The notes beneath the pieces are model-generated. The model saw only the letters and a program-made list of their open reading frames with translations, was not told the DNA's origin and ran no database searches. Positions 31,264 through 40,102 of a stretch of DNA of 64,000 nt are shown one piece after another (the first letter of the stretch is position 1; the number at the start of each line of letters is the position of its first letter). Location: assembly GCF_002356355.1 (NCBI RefSeq), contig NZ_AP018052.1:1302001-1366000 (forward strand), given 5' to 3'. Made by a program: the position numbers and the translations under genes. The DNA is from Thiohalobacter thiocyanaticus. Its GTDB lineage: Bacteria > Pseudomonadota > Gammaproteobacteria > Thiohalobacterales > Thiohalobacteraceae.

Positions 31264-32130
31264 TCAGTCCCCGGGACTGGACTTGTGGCGCTCGGTCTCG
31301 GCAAACAGGCGCAACCCGGCCAGGGCCTGACTGACAACCTCGGCCTCGCTTTCACGCGGGTAGACCATATAGGCCGGCAGCTTGAACTCCGGGCTGTCCG
31401 GCACCACGAACAGCCGCTGCGAGTCGATGAAGGCCTCGGCCATACGGATGGGCACGAAGCAGGAGCCGCCGTTGCACAGGATCAGCTGGATCCCCAACCA
31501 GCCGATATTGACCGTCTGCGCCGGCCGTTCCAGGTCGGGGAAGTTGTCGCGGTGCTGGGCGTAGAAGGCCGGTCCCCAGTTGACGTAGATGTAGTCCGGC
31601 CCCGGCCAGGCCTGCTCCGGGTTGGTGGTCAGCAGCACCAGGCGCTCGTCGAACAGGTGCTCGACCTCCAGACCCGGGCTGTGCTGCGGGGTGTACATCA
31701 GGCCGATATCCAGCGTGCCTTCGACCAGCCGGCGCATCAGATCCTCCTCGAAGCTGATCTCGCTGCGGATGGAGATATCAGGCGCGGTCTCGCGCATGTG
31801 GCCGACCCACTGCGGCAGAAAGCCCTCCCACAATGCGATGCGTGCGCCGACCGTGATGCTGGCGCGGAAGCGGCCGGGCAGGCCGACATCATGACGCGCC
31901 TGCTCGAGGGTCAGCAGCAGGGACTTGGCGTGACGCAGGAAACGCTTCCCGGTCGGGGTCAGGCTGGCGCCGGCGCGGTTGCGCACGAACAGCCGGGTGC
32001 CCAGATAATCCTCCAGGTTCTGGATCCGGGCGCTGACCGTGGATTGGGTGACGTGCAGCCGTTTGGCCGCTTCGAGAAAGCTGCCGTTGGCCGCGACGGA
32101 AAGGAAGGTGCGTACCTGTTCGAAGTCCAT
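31264..32130 (-). CDS. LysR-family transcriptional regulator
   Basis: A 288-residue LysR-type regulator. The N-terminal winged helix-turn-helix (FLSVAANGSFLEAAKRLHVTQ, then STVSARIQNLEDYLG) is followed by a substrate-binding domain with typical strands (ASITVGARIALW, VEGTLDIGLMYTP, LFDERLVLLTT). It is divergent from a membrane protein gene at 32259. The short region between them is AT-rich, with ATATT-N6-AATAT (32171-32186) and ATTTATAAAT (32200-32209), plausible binding sites for autoregulation. The effector is unknown. Confidence 0.93.
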   Translation of the reverse strand: MDFEQVRTFLSVAANGSFLEAAKRLHVTQSTVSARIQNLEDYLGTRLFVRNRAGASLTPTGKRFLRHAKSLLLTLEQARHDVGLPGRFRASITVGARIALWEGFLPQWVGHMRETAPDISIRSEISFEEDLMRRLVEGTLDIGLMYTPQHSPGLEVEHLFDERLVLLTTNPEQAWPGPDYIYVNWGPAFYAQHRDNFPDLERPAQTVNIGWLGIQLILCNGGSCFVPIRMAEAFIDSQRLFVVPDSPEFKLPAYMVYPRESEAEVVSQALAGLRLFAETERHKSSPGD

Positions 32131-32258
32131 GCCGATGCCTGGTTGAATTCGGGGGTGACTCGCAAATAGTATATTTTACAGAATATGTATTTAATATCTA
32201 TTTATAAATCGTTCTTCTCGAGCGACCGATCGACCACGACCAGAGGCTGGCGTCTGCG

Positions 32259-32999
32259 ATGAACCTGAAACGATTTCTCGGTTACGAATGGGATGCCATT
32301 GCCGGCATCCTGGCAGCGGTGGCGGCGATTGTACTGCACCTGCTGCATGTGGTGGACGAAGCGGTCATCCTGCCCATCGTGCTGGCGCTGCTGGGGCTGT
32401 TGTTCGTCAACTTCATGCGCCACACGCGCAATAACGAGCTTACTGCCGAGGAGGTCAGCCATACCGCCCATGCTGTGCGGCGCATCCAGGCCGGGCTCAC
32501 CCGGCCCGAGATCGTGCTGGTCGGTCCGCGCCAGCTGCGCAGCGTGAGCGAGCGCTTCGCGCGCGACATGAGCGGCGACAGCGTCTGGTTCAATGTCTGT
32601 CTGTCGATGTATGTGCCGGATGAACTGTTCGACGCGCTGCTGCGCCCGGCGATCGAGAACCCGCATGTCAGTTCCATTCAGTTCGTGCTTGACGCGTCAC
32701 AGCAACCCTTGTGGGAGGCGAAGATCCAGCCCCGGATCGCCGCCTGCGCGGGGCAGTCGAAGGTGCGCGATCCGCGCTGGTGCGACCTGGACAGGAACGT
32801 GTCCTTCATCCTGGCGGACAATCGTCAGAGCGGGGGCGCAGAGGCGCTGCTCAGTTTCTGGGGCGAGCCCTTCATGGCCCAGAGCACGCAGCGGGACGTG
32901 CCGCGCTACATCTTCCATGTCCAGAAGCACTCGGAGTTGCTGCCGCATCTGATGGAACTGGAGCGCGGCTGCCAGCGCCGTGAAGATGCACCGCGCTGA
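32259..32999 (+). CDS. Membrane-anchored protein of unknown function
   Basis: A 246-residue protein not recognised as any family. Two adjacent hydrophobic helices (AIAGILAAVAAIVLHLLHVV and AVILPIVLALLGLLFVNFM) anchor it. The remaining 190 residues are probably cytoplasmic, with alternating strands such as PEIVLVGPRQL, SVWFNVCLSMYVPDELF and SSIQFVLDAS. Such patterns occur in phospholipase-D-like or receiver-like folds, but no HxK motif is present. It is divergent from the LysR gene, which may control it. Confidence 0.75.
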   Translation: MNLKRFLGYEWDAIAGILAAVAAIVLHLLHVVDEAVILPIVLALLGLLFVNFMRHTRNNELTAEEVSHTAHAVRRIQAGLTRPEIVLVGPRQLRSVSERFARDMSGDSVWFNVCLSMYVPDELFDALLRPAIENPHVSSIQFVLDASQQPLWEAKIQPRIAACAGQSKVRDPRWCDLDRNVSFILADNRQSGGAEALLSFWGEPFMAQSTQRDVPRYIFHVQKHSELLPHLMELERGCQRREDAPR

Positions 33000-33051
33000 A
33001 GCGGGTGAAAGCGCACGGCGGGGCGCCCGCTCGCCGGTACTCCGGCGGGTT

Positions 33052-36000
33052 TCAGCGGGGCTGCCGGCGGCGTGACCCCCTCAGGCCGGCCGCGGCCAGC
33101 AGCGCCAGCAGCGGAAACAGAGGATCCTGGGTGCCGCTCCGGCCGAGGCTGCAGCCGCCGCCACTGCCGCCGCTGTCACTCAGGCTGTTGCCGCCGCCGC
33201 TGGTGCCACCGCTGCCGCCTGCTGCCGGTGCCGCCACTCCGCCGGGATCCAGGACCTGACCGTTGGCGCGGCCGTCGGCATCGTTGGGACCGCCGTCCTC
33301 GATCGACAGCCGCACGCACAGGTCACCTGCATGCAGCCCTTCGCGCCAGGTGGTGCTGGCCGGTGCCGGGCAGCTGCCGTTGCCGCCCGGCGCGGAGGCG
33401 AGGCTGTTGCGGGCATTGGTGACGAAGTCCTGCCAGCCCTGGTCGGCGATGTATTTGCGATAGACGCCCCCGGTGGGGATCGGCGCCAGCTGGGGAATGA
33501 CCACCCGGACCGACTGGCCGGCCTGCGTCAGCCCGGTCAGTTCGAAGTCGAACAGGCCGCCCGGATAGCTGTGGTTGTCGTCCTCCACGGCCAGGGCAGC
33601 CGTGCCGCTGGCACCGCCGTGGTTGGTGATGTCGGCCACTGATACGCCGGCAGCGTGCCGGCCCGCGGCCAGTGCCGTGGTGCCCAGGCGCAGGCGCAGG
33701 CCCGCTTCCGTGACCAGCAGGTCCCGATCGGCGACCCGCGCCCGGGACTGCAGCACGTGCCGGTCGGGCAGGGCATCGAGGAAATCGGGAATGCCGTTGC
33801 CCTTGCTGTCGCCGGGGCCTTCGCTGGCATCGTCGATGCCATCGTTGTCGCTGTCCTCGTCTGCGCGCAGGTCGGGGGTCTGCTGCGCCACCCGCAGGCT
33901 GGCCTGCACCGTGACCGATTCGCTCGGTGTGCCGTCATCCTCCACGGTCAGGCGCAGGGTATAGATGCCCGGTGCCAGTTGCTGAGGATCGAAGCTGTAC
34001 TCGTCTGTGTCCACGCCGCTGGTGGAGACCAGGGTGTTGTCCGTCAGGCTCCAGTCGAAGCGGTGGCTGTCGTCGGGATTGGGATCCACGACCTCGGCGC
34101 TGACGCGGACCGTGCCGGCATCGGCATAGACGGTGGTGGTGGTCCGGCCGCCCTGACGGATCTCCAGATCGACCCGCGGCGGCAGGTTCTCCTCGCGGAT
34201 CGTGACCGTGTGACTGGCACGCCCGCCGCGCACGGCATTGTCCGGCGCATCCAGGGTGAAGAGGACGGTCTCGTCGCCTTCGCCCACGGCACCGTCGGCA
34301 CTGACATTGAAGCTCAGCGCGGCGCTGCGGCCGGCGGCGATTTCCAGTGTGCCGTCGCTGGCATCATGGTCCTGGCCCGGGGTGGCGCTGCCGCCGACCC
34401 GGTAGGGCAGGCGCACCGGGTAGTCGGCCGCATCGCCGCTGAGCAGCACCCGGACCTCGACCGTATCGCCTTCGCCGACCACCTGATCGACCGCGAACTC
34501 GGCCAGCGGACGGATCTTGAGCGTCTGCACCACCTGACGGTGATTGCCGGCTGCATCCGTCGCCGTCCAGACGATGTTATGCCGGCCGCTGGTGAAGGGG
34601 CCGATGCGGTCGGCCACGGCGGTGATGTCACCGTCGACCAAATCGCTCGCGATCGGCGCATTCAGCTTCACGTCGGTGAGGTAGCCGGTGGCGTTGAGCG
34701 TGCGGGTGGCGGGCGGGTTCAGCGCGGGCGGTGTGGTGTCGCGCACGGTGACAATCTGGGTCGCACTGCCGGTATTGCCGGCGCTGTCGGTGGCGCTCCA
34801 GGTGACACTGTGGCTGCCGACCGGGAAGGGGCCGCTGCGGTCCGCGCTGGCGCTCAGGCTGCCGTCGATGTTGTCCAGGGCCGTTGCACTGCCGAGCGCC
34901 ACGGCGGTCAGGCTGCCGCTGGCCTCGAGCGTGATATCCGCCGGGGCGCTCACCACCGGTGCGGTGACGTCGTTCAGGGTCACCACGATGGTCTGGGTAT
35001 CGCTGCCGGTGTTGCCGGCGCTGTCGGTGGCGCGCCAGGTGACGGTGTGGGTGCCGAGAGCGAAGGGGCCGGTCTGGTCCGGACTGGCGCTCAGGCTGCC
35101 GTCGACCAGATCGGTTGCCGACGCAGTGCCCAGACCCACGCTGACGGCGCTGCCCGTGGACTGGACGGTGAGATCCGCCGGTGCCTGCACCTGCGGTGCG
35201 GTGGTGTCCTGCACGGTCACGCTCTGGCTGTCGCTGCCGGTGTTGCCGGCGCTGTCGGTGGCGCGCCAGGTGACGGTGTGGCTGCCGACCGGGAAGGGGC
35301 CGGTAGTGTCGGGCACAGCGGAGAGGCTGCCGTCGATGTTGTCCAGGGCGCTGGCATTGCCCAGCACCACGCTGGTCAGCGCGCCCGTGGCCTCGACCGT
35401 CACCGCCGCCGGGGCGGTGACCACCGGCGCCTGGGTGTCAGGCGTGCTGCTGTCGCCGGCGGCCTGCTCCGCCACCCGGCCGGCATTGACCCGGCCGTGG
35501 CCGAACCGGGCATCCCAGCCCGCACTGCCCAGATCATCGGCATTCTCCTCCAGCAGGGTTTCCACCTCGGCTGGCGTCAGATCGGGATCGGCGGCCAGGA
35601 TCAATGCCACCACCCCGGCGGTGGCCGGTGAAGCGAAGGAGGTGCCGCTCGCCTTGGCATAGCCGTCGCTGCGGGTCAGGGTCAGAATGCCCTGTCCCGG
35701 TGCGGCCACGTCGATATATGCACCGTAATTGGACCAGCTGGCCAGGCTGTCGCTGCTGGTGGTGGCCGAGACCGTGATCATGAAGGGGCTGTCGCTGTAG
35801 CCGGGGTCGATGCCGTCGTTGCCGGCGGCGACCACTACCACACCGCCGCGCTCGAGCATGTATTCGGCCGCGTTGGCCACGGTCGGACTGTCACTGACGT
35901 TGTAGCTGATATTGGCAACCCGGGCGCCGGCATCGGCGGCATAGGTCAGGCCGCGGGCGATGTCGCTCAGATAGGCGCCGCCGTCGGCGTCGTTGCTGAC

Positions 36001-36657
36001 GCGGATCGGCAGGATGCGGGTCTGCGGTGCCACCGAGGCGATGCCGATGCCATTGTCGGCCACGGCGGCGATGACGCCGGCCACCTTGGTGCCGTGGCCG
36101 TTGATGTCGCTGCTGTCGCTGCTCTGGTCCACGGCATTCCAGCCGGCCAGTACCCGATTGCCGAAATCGGCATGGCCGGCATGCACACCGGTATCCAGCA
36201 CGGCGACAGTGATGCCGCTGCCCTGCGAGTGGCGCCAGGCGCGTTCGGCCTCGAAGGTCTCCAGGTGCCACTGCTCGTCATACCTCGGATCGTTCGGGGT
36301 CAGCGACTGAATACTGAGCTTCTGGTCGCGTTCGGCGAACTGGATTCCGGGATCCTGGCCCAATTCCTGCACGATAGCCTGTTCGAAGCCCGGTGGAACC
36401 CGCAGCACCCGGGTATTGATGGGGTCGATGTGCTGGCGCAGCCGCGCGTCGTAGAAGTCCAGAATGTCGGCGAATGCCTCGGCGCTGACGCCGTCGGCGG
36501 CGCGCACGATGATCTGCCCGGCGACCGTCTGTGGCGGGGCGGAGGCGCCGAGTTCGGCGGCCCGGGGCTGATTCGGCAGCGATATAGCGGCGAACAGCAG
36601 GGCGGCAAGGGCGACGAAACGAAACGGGAAAGCGGCATTGCTGGGGTTCAGGAACAC
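33052..36657 (-). CDS. Secreted subtilisin-like protease with HYR repeats, anchor-U domain and C-terminal sorting signal
   Basis: About 1201 residues. A signal peptide is followed by an I9-like propeptide (VAGQIIVRAADGVSAEAF). The S8 domain has its triad in VLDTGVHAGHADF (Asp), NGHGTKVAGV (His) and SGTSFASPATAGV (Ser). Four HYR-type repeats (VTWRATDSAGNTGS) and a Calx-beta-like segment follow, then a PKD-like stretch and a calcium-binding type DSDNDGIDDASEG. A choice-of-anchor-U-like domain comes next (GLFDFELTGLT, YRKYIADQGWQDFV, IEDGGPNDADGRANG). The tail GGGCSLGRSGTQDPLFPLL plus a hydrophobic helix and RRRQPR resembles JDVT-/MYXO-CTERM sorting signals. A GTG at 36657 has AGGTGA six bases upstream; a TTG at 36663 is less likely. 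Confidence 0.92.
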   Translation of the reverse strand: MFLNPSNAAFPFRFVALAALLFAAISLPNQPRAAELGASAPPQTVAGQIIVRAADGVSAEAFADILDFYDARLRQHIDPINTRVLRVPPGFEQAIVQELGQDPGIQFAERDQKLSIQSLTPNDPRYDEQWHLETFEAERAWRHSQGSGITVAVLDTGVHAGHADFGNRVLAGWNAVDQSSDSSDINGHGTKVAGVIAAVADNGIGIASVAPQTRILPIRVSNDADGGAYLSDIARGLTYAADAGARVANISYNVSDSPTVANAAEYMLERGGVVVVAAGNDGIDPGYSDSPFMITVSATTSSDSLASWSNYGAYIDVAAPGQGILTLTRSDGYAKASGTSFASPATAGVVALILAADPDLTPAEVETLLEENADDLGSAGWDARFGHGRVNAGRVAEQAAGDSSTPDTQAPVVTAPAAVTVEATGALTSVVLGNASALDNIDGSLSAVPDTTGPFPVGSHTVTWRATDSAGNTGSDSQSVTVQDTTAPQVQAPADLTVQSTGSAVSVGLGTASATDLVDGSLSASPDQTGPFALGTHTVTWRATDSAGNTGSDTQTIVVTLNDVTAPVVSAPADITLEASGSLTAVALGSATALDNIDGSLSASADRSGPFPVGSHSVTWSATDSAGNTGSATQIVTVRDTTPPALNPPATRTLNATGYLTDVKLNAPIASDLVDGDITAVADRIGPFTSGRHNIVWTATDAAGNHRQVVQTLKIRPLAEFAVDQVVGEGDTVEVRVLLSGDAADYPVRLPYRVGGSATPGQDHDASDGTLEIAAGRSAALSFNVSADGAVGEGDETVLFTLDAPDNAVRGGRASHTVTIREENLPPRVDLEIRQGGRTTTTVYADAGTVRVSAEVVDPNPDDSHRFDWSLTDNTLVSTSGVDTDEYSFDPQQLAPGIYTLRLTVEDDGTPSESVTVQASLRVAQQTPDLRADEDSDNDGIDDASEGPGDSKGNGIPDFLDALPDRHVLQSRARVADRDLLVTEAGLRLRLGTTALAAGRHAAGVSVADITNHGGASGTAALAVEDDNHSYPGGLFDFELTGLTQAGQSVRVVIPQLAPIPTGGVYRKYIADQGWQDFVTNARNSLASAPGGNGSCPAPASTTWREGLHAGDLCVRLSIEDGGPNDADGRANGQVLDPGGVAAPAAGGSGGTSGGGNSLSDSGGSGGGCSLGRSGTQDPLFPLLALLAAAGLRGSRRRQPR

Positions 36658-37060
36658 GGACAATCACCTGCAGATGTGGTTACTGGCAGGCTTATCGGGC
36701 GGGAAGGCCAACACCTGTGTGAAACCGGTTGGATTTATGCCCCATAGGCATGTGAACCCGGTCACAGAGCGGGGATTTTGCGACCCGGGGCGCGATTCCC
36801 GGACCCGCGAGGTGTTACTTTAGGGCCGACCCTGGCCGGAAGGCCGGATGCGGGGCCGGGAGGGCCCGGAAAGGAGAGATTTGAAATTACCCTGCCCGGC
36901 GTCGTATCATTGGCGCTTATATGTGACGATGATGGGCAAACTGTTTCATAAATTCGTTGAAACTTTTGGGGTAACTGGCAGTCTTGTATTAGTATTTGCC
37001 AATTGGACCAGTAAGTAACCTTATTTCAAGACGCTTCCGAAACCGGAAAAGGATAACGTA
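36658..37060. other. 403-base intergenic region with the control region of the lipid operon
   Basis: It separates the divergent subtilase and acyl-AMP ligase genes. The subtilase side is GC-rich with the inverted pair GGCCGG/GGCCGG near 36835-36850. The last 150 bases before 37061 are AT-richer and should hold the promoter of the operon. A TTGAAA (36957-36962) is visible without a well-spaced -10. A clear AAAAGGA ribosome-binding site lies just before the ATG at 37061. No gene was found. Confidence 0.5.
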
Positions 37061-38884
37061 ATGCAGCCGACAGGCAGTTCGCATGATCTAGCTTTGCGAC
37101 CCTCCACTTTCTCGACCCTGTGCGAAGCCCTGGATTATGCCGCCGGCGGCGAAACCGGCGTGAACTTCTACAATGGCCGGGGCGAGCTTTACTGTGCCCT
37201 GAGTTACGGGGAACTGCGTGAACAGTCCCTGGCGCTGGCCCGTCGACTGCTCGGCCTCGGGATGAAGAAGGGCGACCGGGTCGCGCTGGTGGCCGAAACC
37301 ACGCCGGACTTCGTGCGCTTCTTCTGGGCCTGCCAGTACGCCGGTCTGGTGCCGGTGCCGCTGCCGGCCACCGTGCACATCGGGGGCCATCAGGCCTTCG
37401 TCAATCAATTGCGCAAGCTGCTCGAGAACTGCCGCGCCGAAGCGGCCATGGCGCCCGAGGAATGGCTGAGCTTTCTGCAGGAGGCCACCGAAGGCCTCGA
37501 ACTGCGCTGCGTGGGTACGCCCGATGTATTCGATGCGCTCGAACCCGCTGCCGGCGAGCTCCCCGGCGCCGAGCCGCAGGATACCGCCTACATCCAGTAC
37601 ACCTCCGGCAGCACCCGTTTCCCGCGCGGCGTGGTGATCGATCACACCACCGTGCTGGCCAACATCAACGACATGGCGCTGAACGGACTCAAGCTCAACG
37701 ACCAGGACCGCTTCGGCAGCTGGCTGCCCTTCTATCACGACATGGGGCTGGTCGCCTTCATCATCATGCCCATGGCCACCCAGCGTTCGGTGGATTTTCT
37801 CGGTACCCGGGATTTCGCCATGCGTCCGCGCCAGTGGCTGGAACTGATGTCGCGCAACCGCGCCACCATCACCTCGGCACCGCCGTTCGGCTACGACCTG
37901 GCCGCCATGCGCGTGCGCGCCAGCGATGCCGAGAAGTGGGATCTGAGCAACTGGCGCGTGGCCTGCGTCGGTGCTGAGCTGATCAGCCCCGAGCCGTTGC
38001 AGCGCTTTGCCGAAGCGCTGGCCCCGGCCGGCTTCGATCCGCGTTCCTATGTGGCCTGCTACGGCATGGCCGAGTGCTCGCTGGCCATCAGCTTCGCGCC
38101 GCTGGGCGAGGAGATGGCGGTGGACTGCATCGACGCCGAACAGCTGCAGCAGGCGCATGAGGCCCGGCCGGTGGATCCGGCGGCGGCCGAGCGCGAGGGT
38201 GTCCGGGTGGCGAAGTATGTCGACTGCGGTCCCTTGCTGCCCACCTTCGAGGTCTCGATCCGCGATGACGACGGCAACCCGCTGCCGGAACGCCATGTCG
38301 GCAGCATCCACCTGCGCGGCCCCAGCGTGATGAGCGGCTATTTCGAGGACGAGGCCTCCACCCGCGAGGTGATGAGCGCCGACGGCTGGCTCAATACCGG
38401 AGACGTCGGCTACCTGGTCGACGGCAACCTGGTGGTGACCGGACGCAAGAAGGACATGATCATTGTCCACGGCCGCAACATCTGGCCGCAGGATCTGGAA
38501 TACCTGGCCAAGCAGCAGCCGGGCGTGCGCTTCACCGATGCAGCGGCCTTCGCCGTGACCGATGAGCATCAGCACGAGACCGCCGCCATCGTGGTGCAGT
38601 GCCGCGAGCGTGACCCGGCCAGGCGGGATTTGCTGGTCAAGAACATCAAGGGTCAGGTCCGGGCCGAGTTCGGCATCGAGTGCGTGGTCGAACTGGTGCC
38701 GCCGCGTACCCTGCCGCGTACCTCCTCCGGCAAGCTGGCGCGTTCGCGTGCCCGCCAGGAATTCCTGGCGCGGCGTGCCGCAGAGGCCGCCACGCCGCCG
38801 CAGGCGAACGTGGTCAACGGCCCCGGTACAGCTGCGGCGCCTCCCGTGGAAGCGAACAGGGACCGGGCCCGGCGTCTGGCATGA
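37061..38884 (+). CDS. Fatty acyl-AMP ligase (FAAL/acyl-ACP synthetase) of the sphingolipid operon
   Basis: A 607-residue adenylate-forming enzyme. The AMP-binding motif is YTSGSTRFPRGVVIDH (about residues 188-203), followed by FGSWLPFYHDMGLVAF, YGMAECSLAISF, the LNTGDVGYLVDGNLVVTGRKKD hinge region (core) and the C-terminal Lys motif LPRTSSGKLARS. This FAAL-like type normally loads an acyl chain onto an acyl carrier protein rather than CoA. An ACP gene lies two genes downstream, and a serine palmitoyltransferase follows. The inferred role is to supply acyl-ACP to the palmitoyltransferase. The stop overlaps the next start by four bases (ATGA). Confidence 0.9.
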   Translation: MQPTGSSHDLALRPSTFSTLCEALDYAAGGETGVNFYNGRGELYCALSYGELREQSLALARRLLGLGMKKGDRVALVAETTPDFVRFFWACQYAGLVPVPLPATVHIGGHQAFVNQLRKLLENCRAEAAMAPEEWLSFLQEATEGLELRCVGTPDVFDALEPAAGELPGAEPQDTAYIQYTSGSTRFPRGVVIDHTTVLANINDMALNGLKLNDQDRFGSWLPFYHDMGLVAFIIMPMATQRSVDFLGTRDFAMRPRQWLELMSRNRATITSAPPFGYDLAAMRVRASDAEKWDLSNWRVACVGAELISPEPLQRFAEALAPAGFDPRSYVACYGMAECSLAISFAPLGEEMAVDCIDAEQLQQAHEARPVDPAAAEREGVRVAKYVDCGPLLPTFEVSIRDDDGNPLPERHVGSIHLRGPSVMSGYFEDEASTREVMSADGWLNTGDVGYLVDGNLVVTGRKKDMIIVHGRNIWPQDLEYLAKQQPGVRFTDAAAFAVTDEHQHETAAIVVQCRERDPARRDLLVKNIKGQVRAEFGIECVVELVPPRTLPRTSSGKLARSRARQEFLARRAAEAATPPQANVVNGPGTAAAPPVEANRDRARRLA

Positions 38885-39846
38885 CGGGAACGGTCGCCGT
38901 CACGGGTGCCACAGGCTTCGTCGGACAGGCCATTGTCGAAACTCTGCTCCGCTCGGGATGGCGGGTACGGGCCCTGGTCCACAGACGCGGTCTGGATGAC
39001 ACCCTGACGGGGGCGCTGGAGACGGTCAGCGGCGGCCTCGGCGATGAGGCGGCGCTGACGCGGCTGCTGGAGGATGTCGATGCGGTCGTGCATGTGGCCG
39101 GCAAGGTGCGTGGCCGTGCCGCCCGGGATTTCCGCCCGGTCAATGCCGACGGCGTGGAGCGCCTGGCCCGACTGGCGCTGGCCCGGCCCGAGCCGCCGCG
39201 CTTCATTCTGATCTCCTCCCTCGCCGCCCGGGAACCCGGGCTGTCGCATTACGCCGCGAGCAAACGCGAAGGCGAGTCCCGGCTGACCGGGCTGGCGGCC
39301 GGCTCGGCCATGCGCTGTGCCGTACTGCGCCCGCCTGCGGTCTATGGCCCGGGGGATCGCGAACTGCTCCCGCTGTTCCAGACCATGGCCCGGGGCCTGG
39401 CGCCGGTACTCGGCAGGGCCGGGGCCCGCGCCTCCCTGTTGCACGTCAATGATCTGGCGGCCGCGGTCGCCAAGCTGCTCGCCGGCGAGGCCGAGGGCAC
39501 CTACGAACTGCACGACGGCACCCCCGGCGGCTACAGCTGGGGGGATATCGCCGCCATTGTGGCGGCCGCGGCCGGGCGCCGCCCCGGCCGGCGGCTGCTG
39601 GTGCCGGGCCTGCTGCTGCGCGGTCTGGCCGGACTGAACCTGGCTGCCGCCACGCTGCTGCGCTACCAGCCCATGCTGACCCCGGGCAAGGTCAGGGAGT
39701 TGCGCCACCCCGACTGGGTATGCGACAACACGGCGCTGACCCGGGATACCGGCTGGCGTCCCGCGATCCGGCTGCGCGACGGGCTGCAGCCGCTGTTGGG
39801 GTCTTCCGGCCCGCGCACCAACGAGGGTATGTCCAATGTCCACTGA
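38881..39846 (+). CDS. NAD(P)-dependent epimerase/reductase, CerR-like
   Basis: A 321-residue extended short-chain dehydrogenase. The nucleotide-binding motif GATGFVG is at residues 8-14, DAVVHVAGKV comes in the middle, and the catalytic Tyr-Lys pair is in HYAASKREGE, followed by RPPAVYGPGDRELLP. In Caulobacter a protein of this family encoded beside serine palmitoyltransferase (CerR) reduces the 3-oxo group during ceramide synthesis. The same position here supports the same role, by inference. It overlaps the FAAL gene by four bases and the ACP gene by eleven bases. Confidence 0.85.
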   Translation: MTGTVAVTGATGFVGQAIVETLLRSGWRVRALVHRRGLDDTLTGALETVSGGLGDEAALTRLLEDVDAVVHVAGKVRGRAARDFRPVNADGVERLARLALARPEPPRFILISSLAAREPGLSHYAASKREGESRLTGLAAGSAMRCAVLRPPAVYGPGDRELLPLFQTMARGLAPVLGRAGARASLLHVNDLAAAVAKLLAGEAEGTYELHDGTPGGYSWGDIAAIVAAAAGRRPGRRLLVPGLLLRGLAGLNLAAATLLRYQPMLTPGKVRELRHPDWVCDNTALTRDTGWRPAIRLRDGLQPLLGSSGPRTNEGMSNVH

Positions 39847-40102
39847 CACCGGGAATCAGTACCAGGAAATCCTGCAGGGGCTGTACGGAATGCTGGAGCG
39901 GTTTCCCACCCGCAATATCGACCTGCAGGAGCAGACCGATCTGGTGGCGGACATGGGACTGGATTCCATCAATGTGATGGAGTTGTTACAGGAAATCGAG
40001 GACCGATTCGATATAATCGTGCCCTTGAACGTGATGTCGGACGTCCGCACGGTGCAGGATCTCGCCACCCAGGTCCAGCGTCTGATCAGGGAGAACTCAT
40101 GA
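39836..40102 (+). CDS. Acyl carrier protein
   Basis: An 88-residue ACP with the phosphopantetheine attachment motif DMGLDSINVMEL (Ser near residue 45), the usual acidic helix after it and a C-terminal VQDLATQV helix. It is a dedicated copy, not the housekeeping AcpP, since no fab genes are near. It lies between the CerR-like and palmitoyltransferase genes with overlaps on both sides (11 and 4 bases). It therefore probably carries the acyl chain that is condensed with serine. Confidence 0.93.
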   Translation: MSTDTGNQYQEILQGLYGMLERFPTRNIDLQEQTDLVADMGLDSINVMELLQEIEDRFDIIVPLNVMSDVRTVQDLATQVQRLIRENS

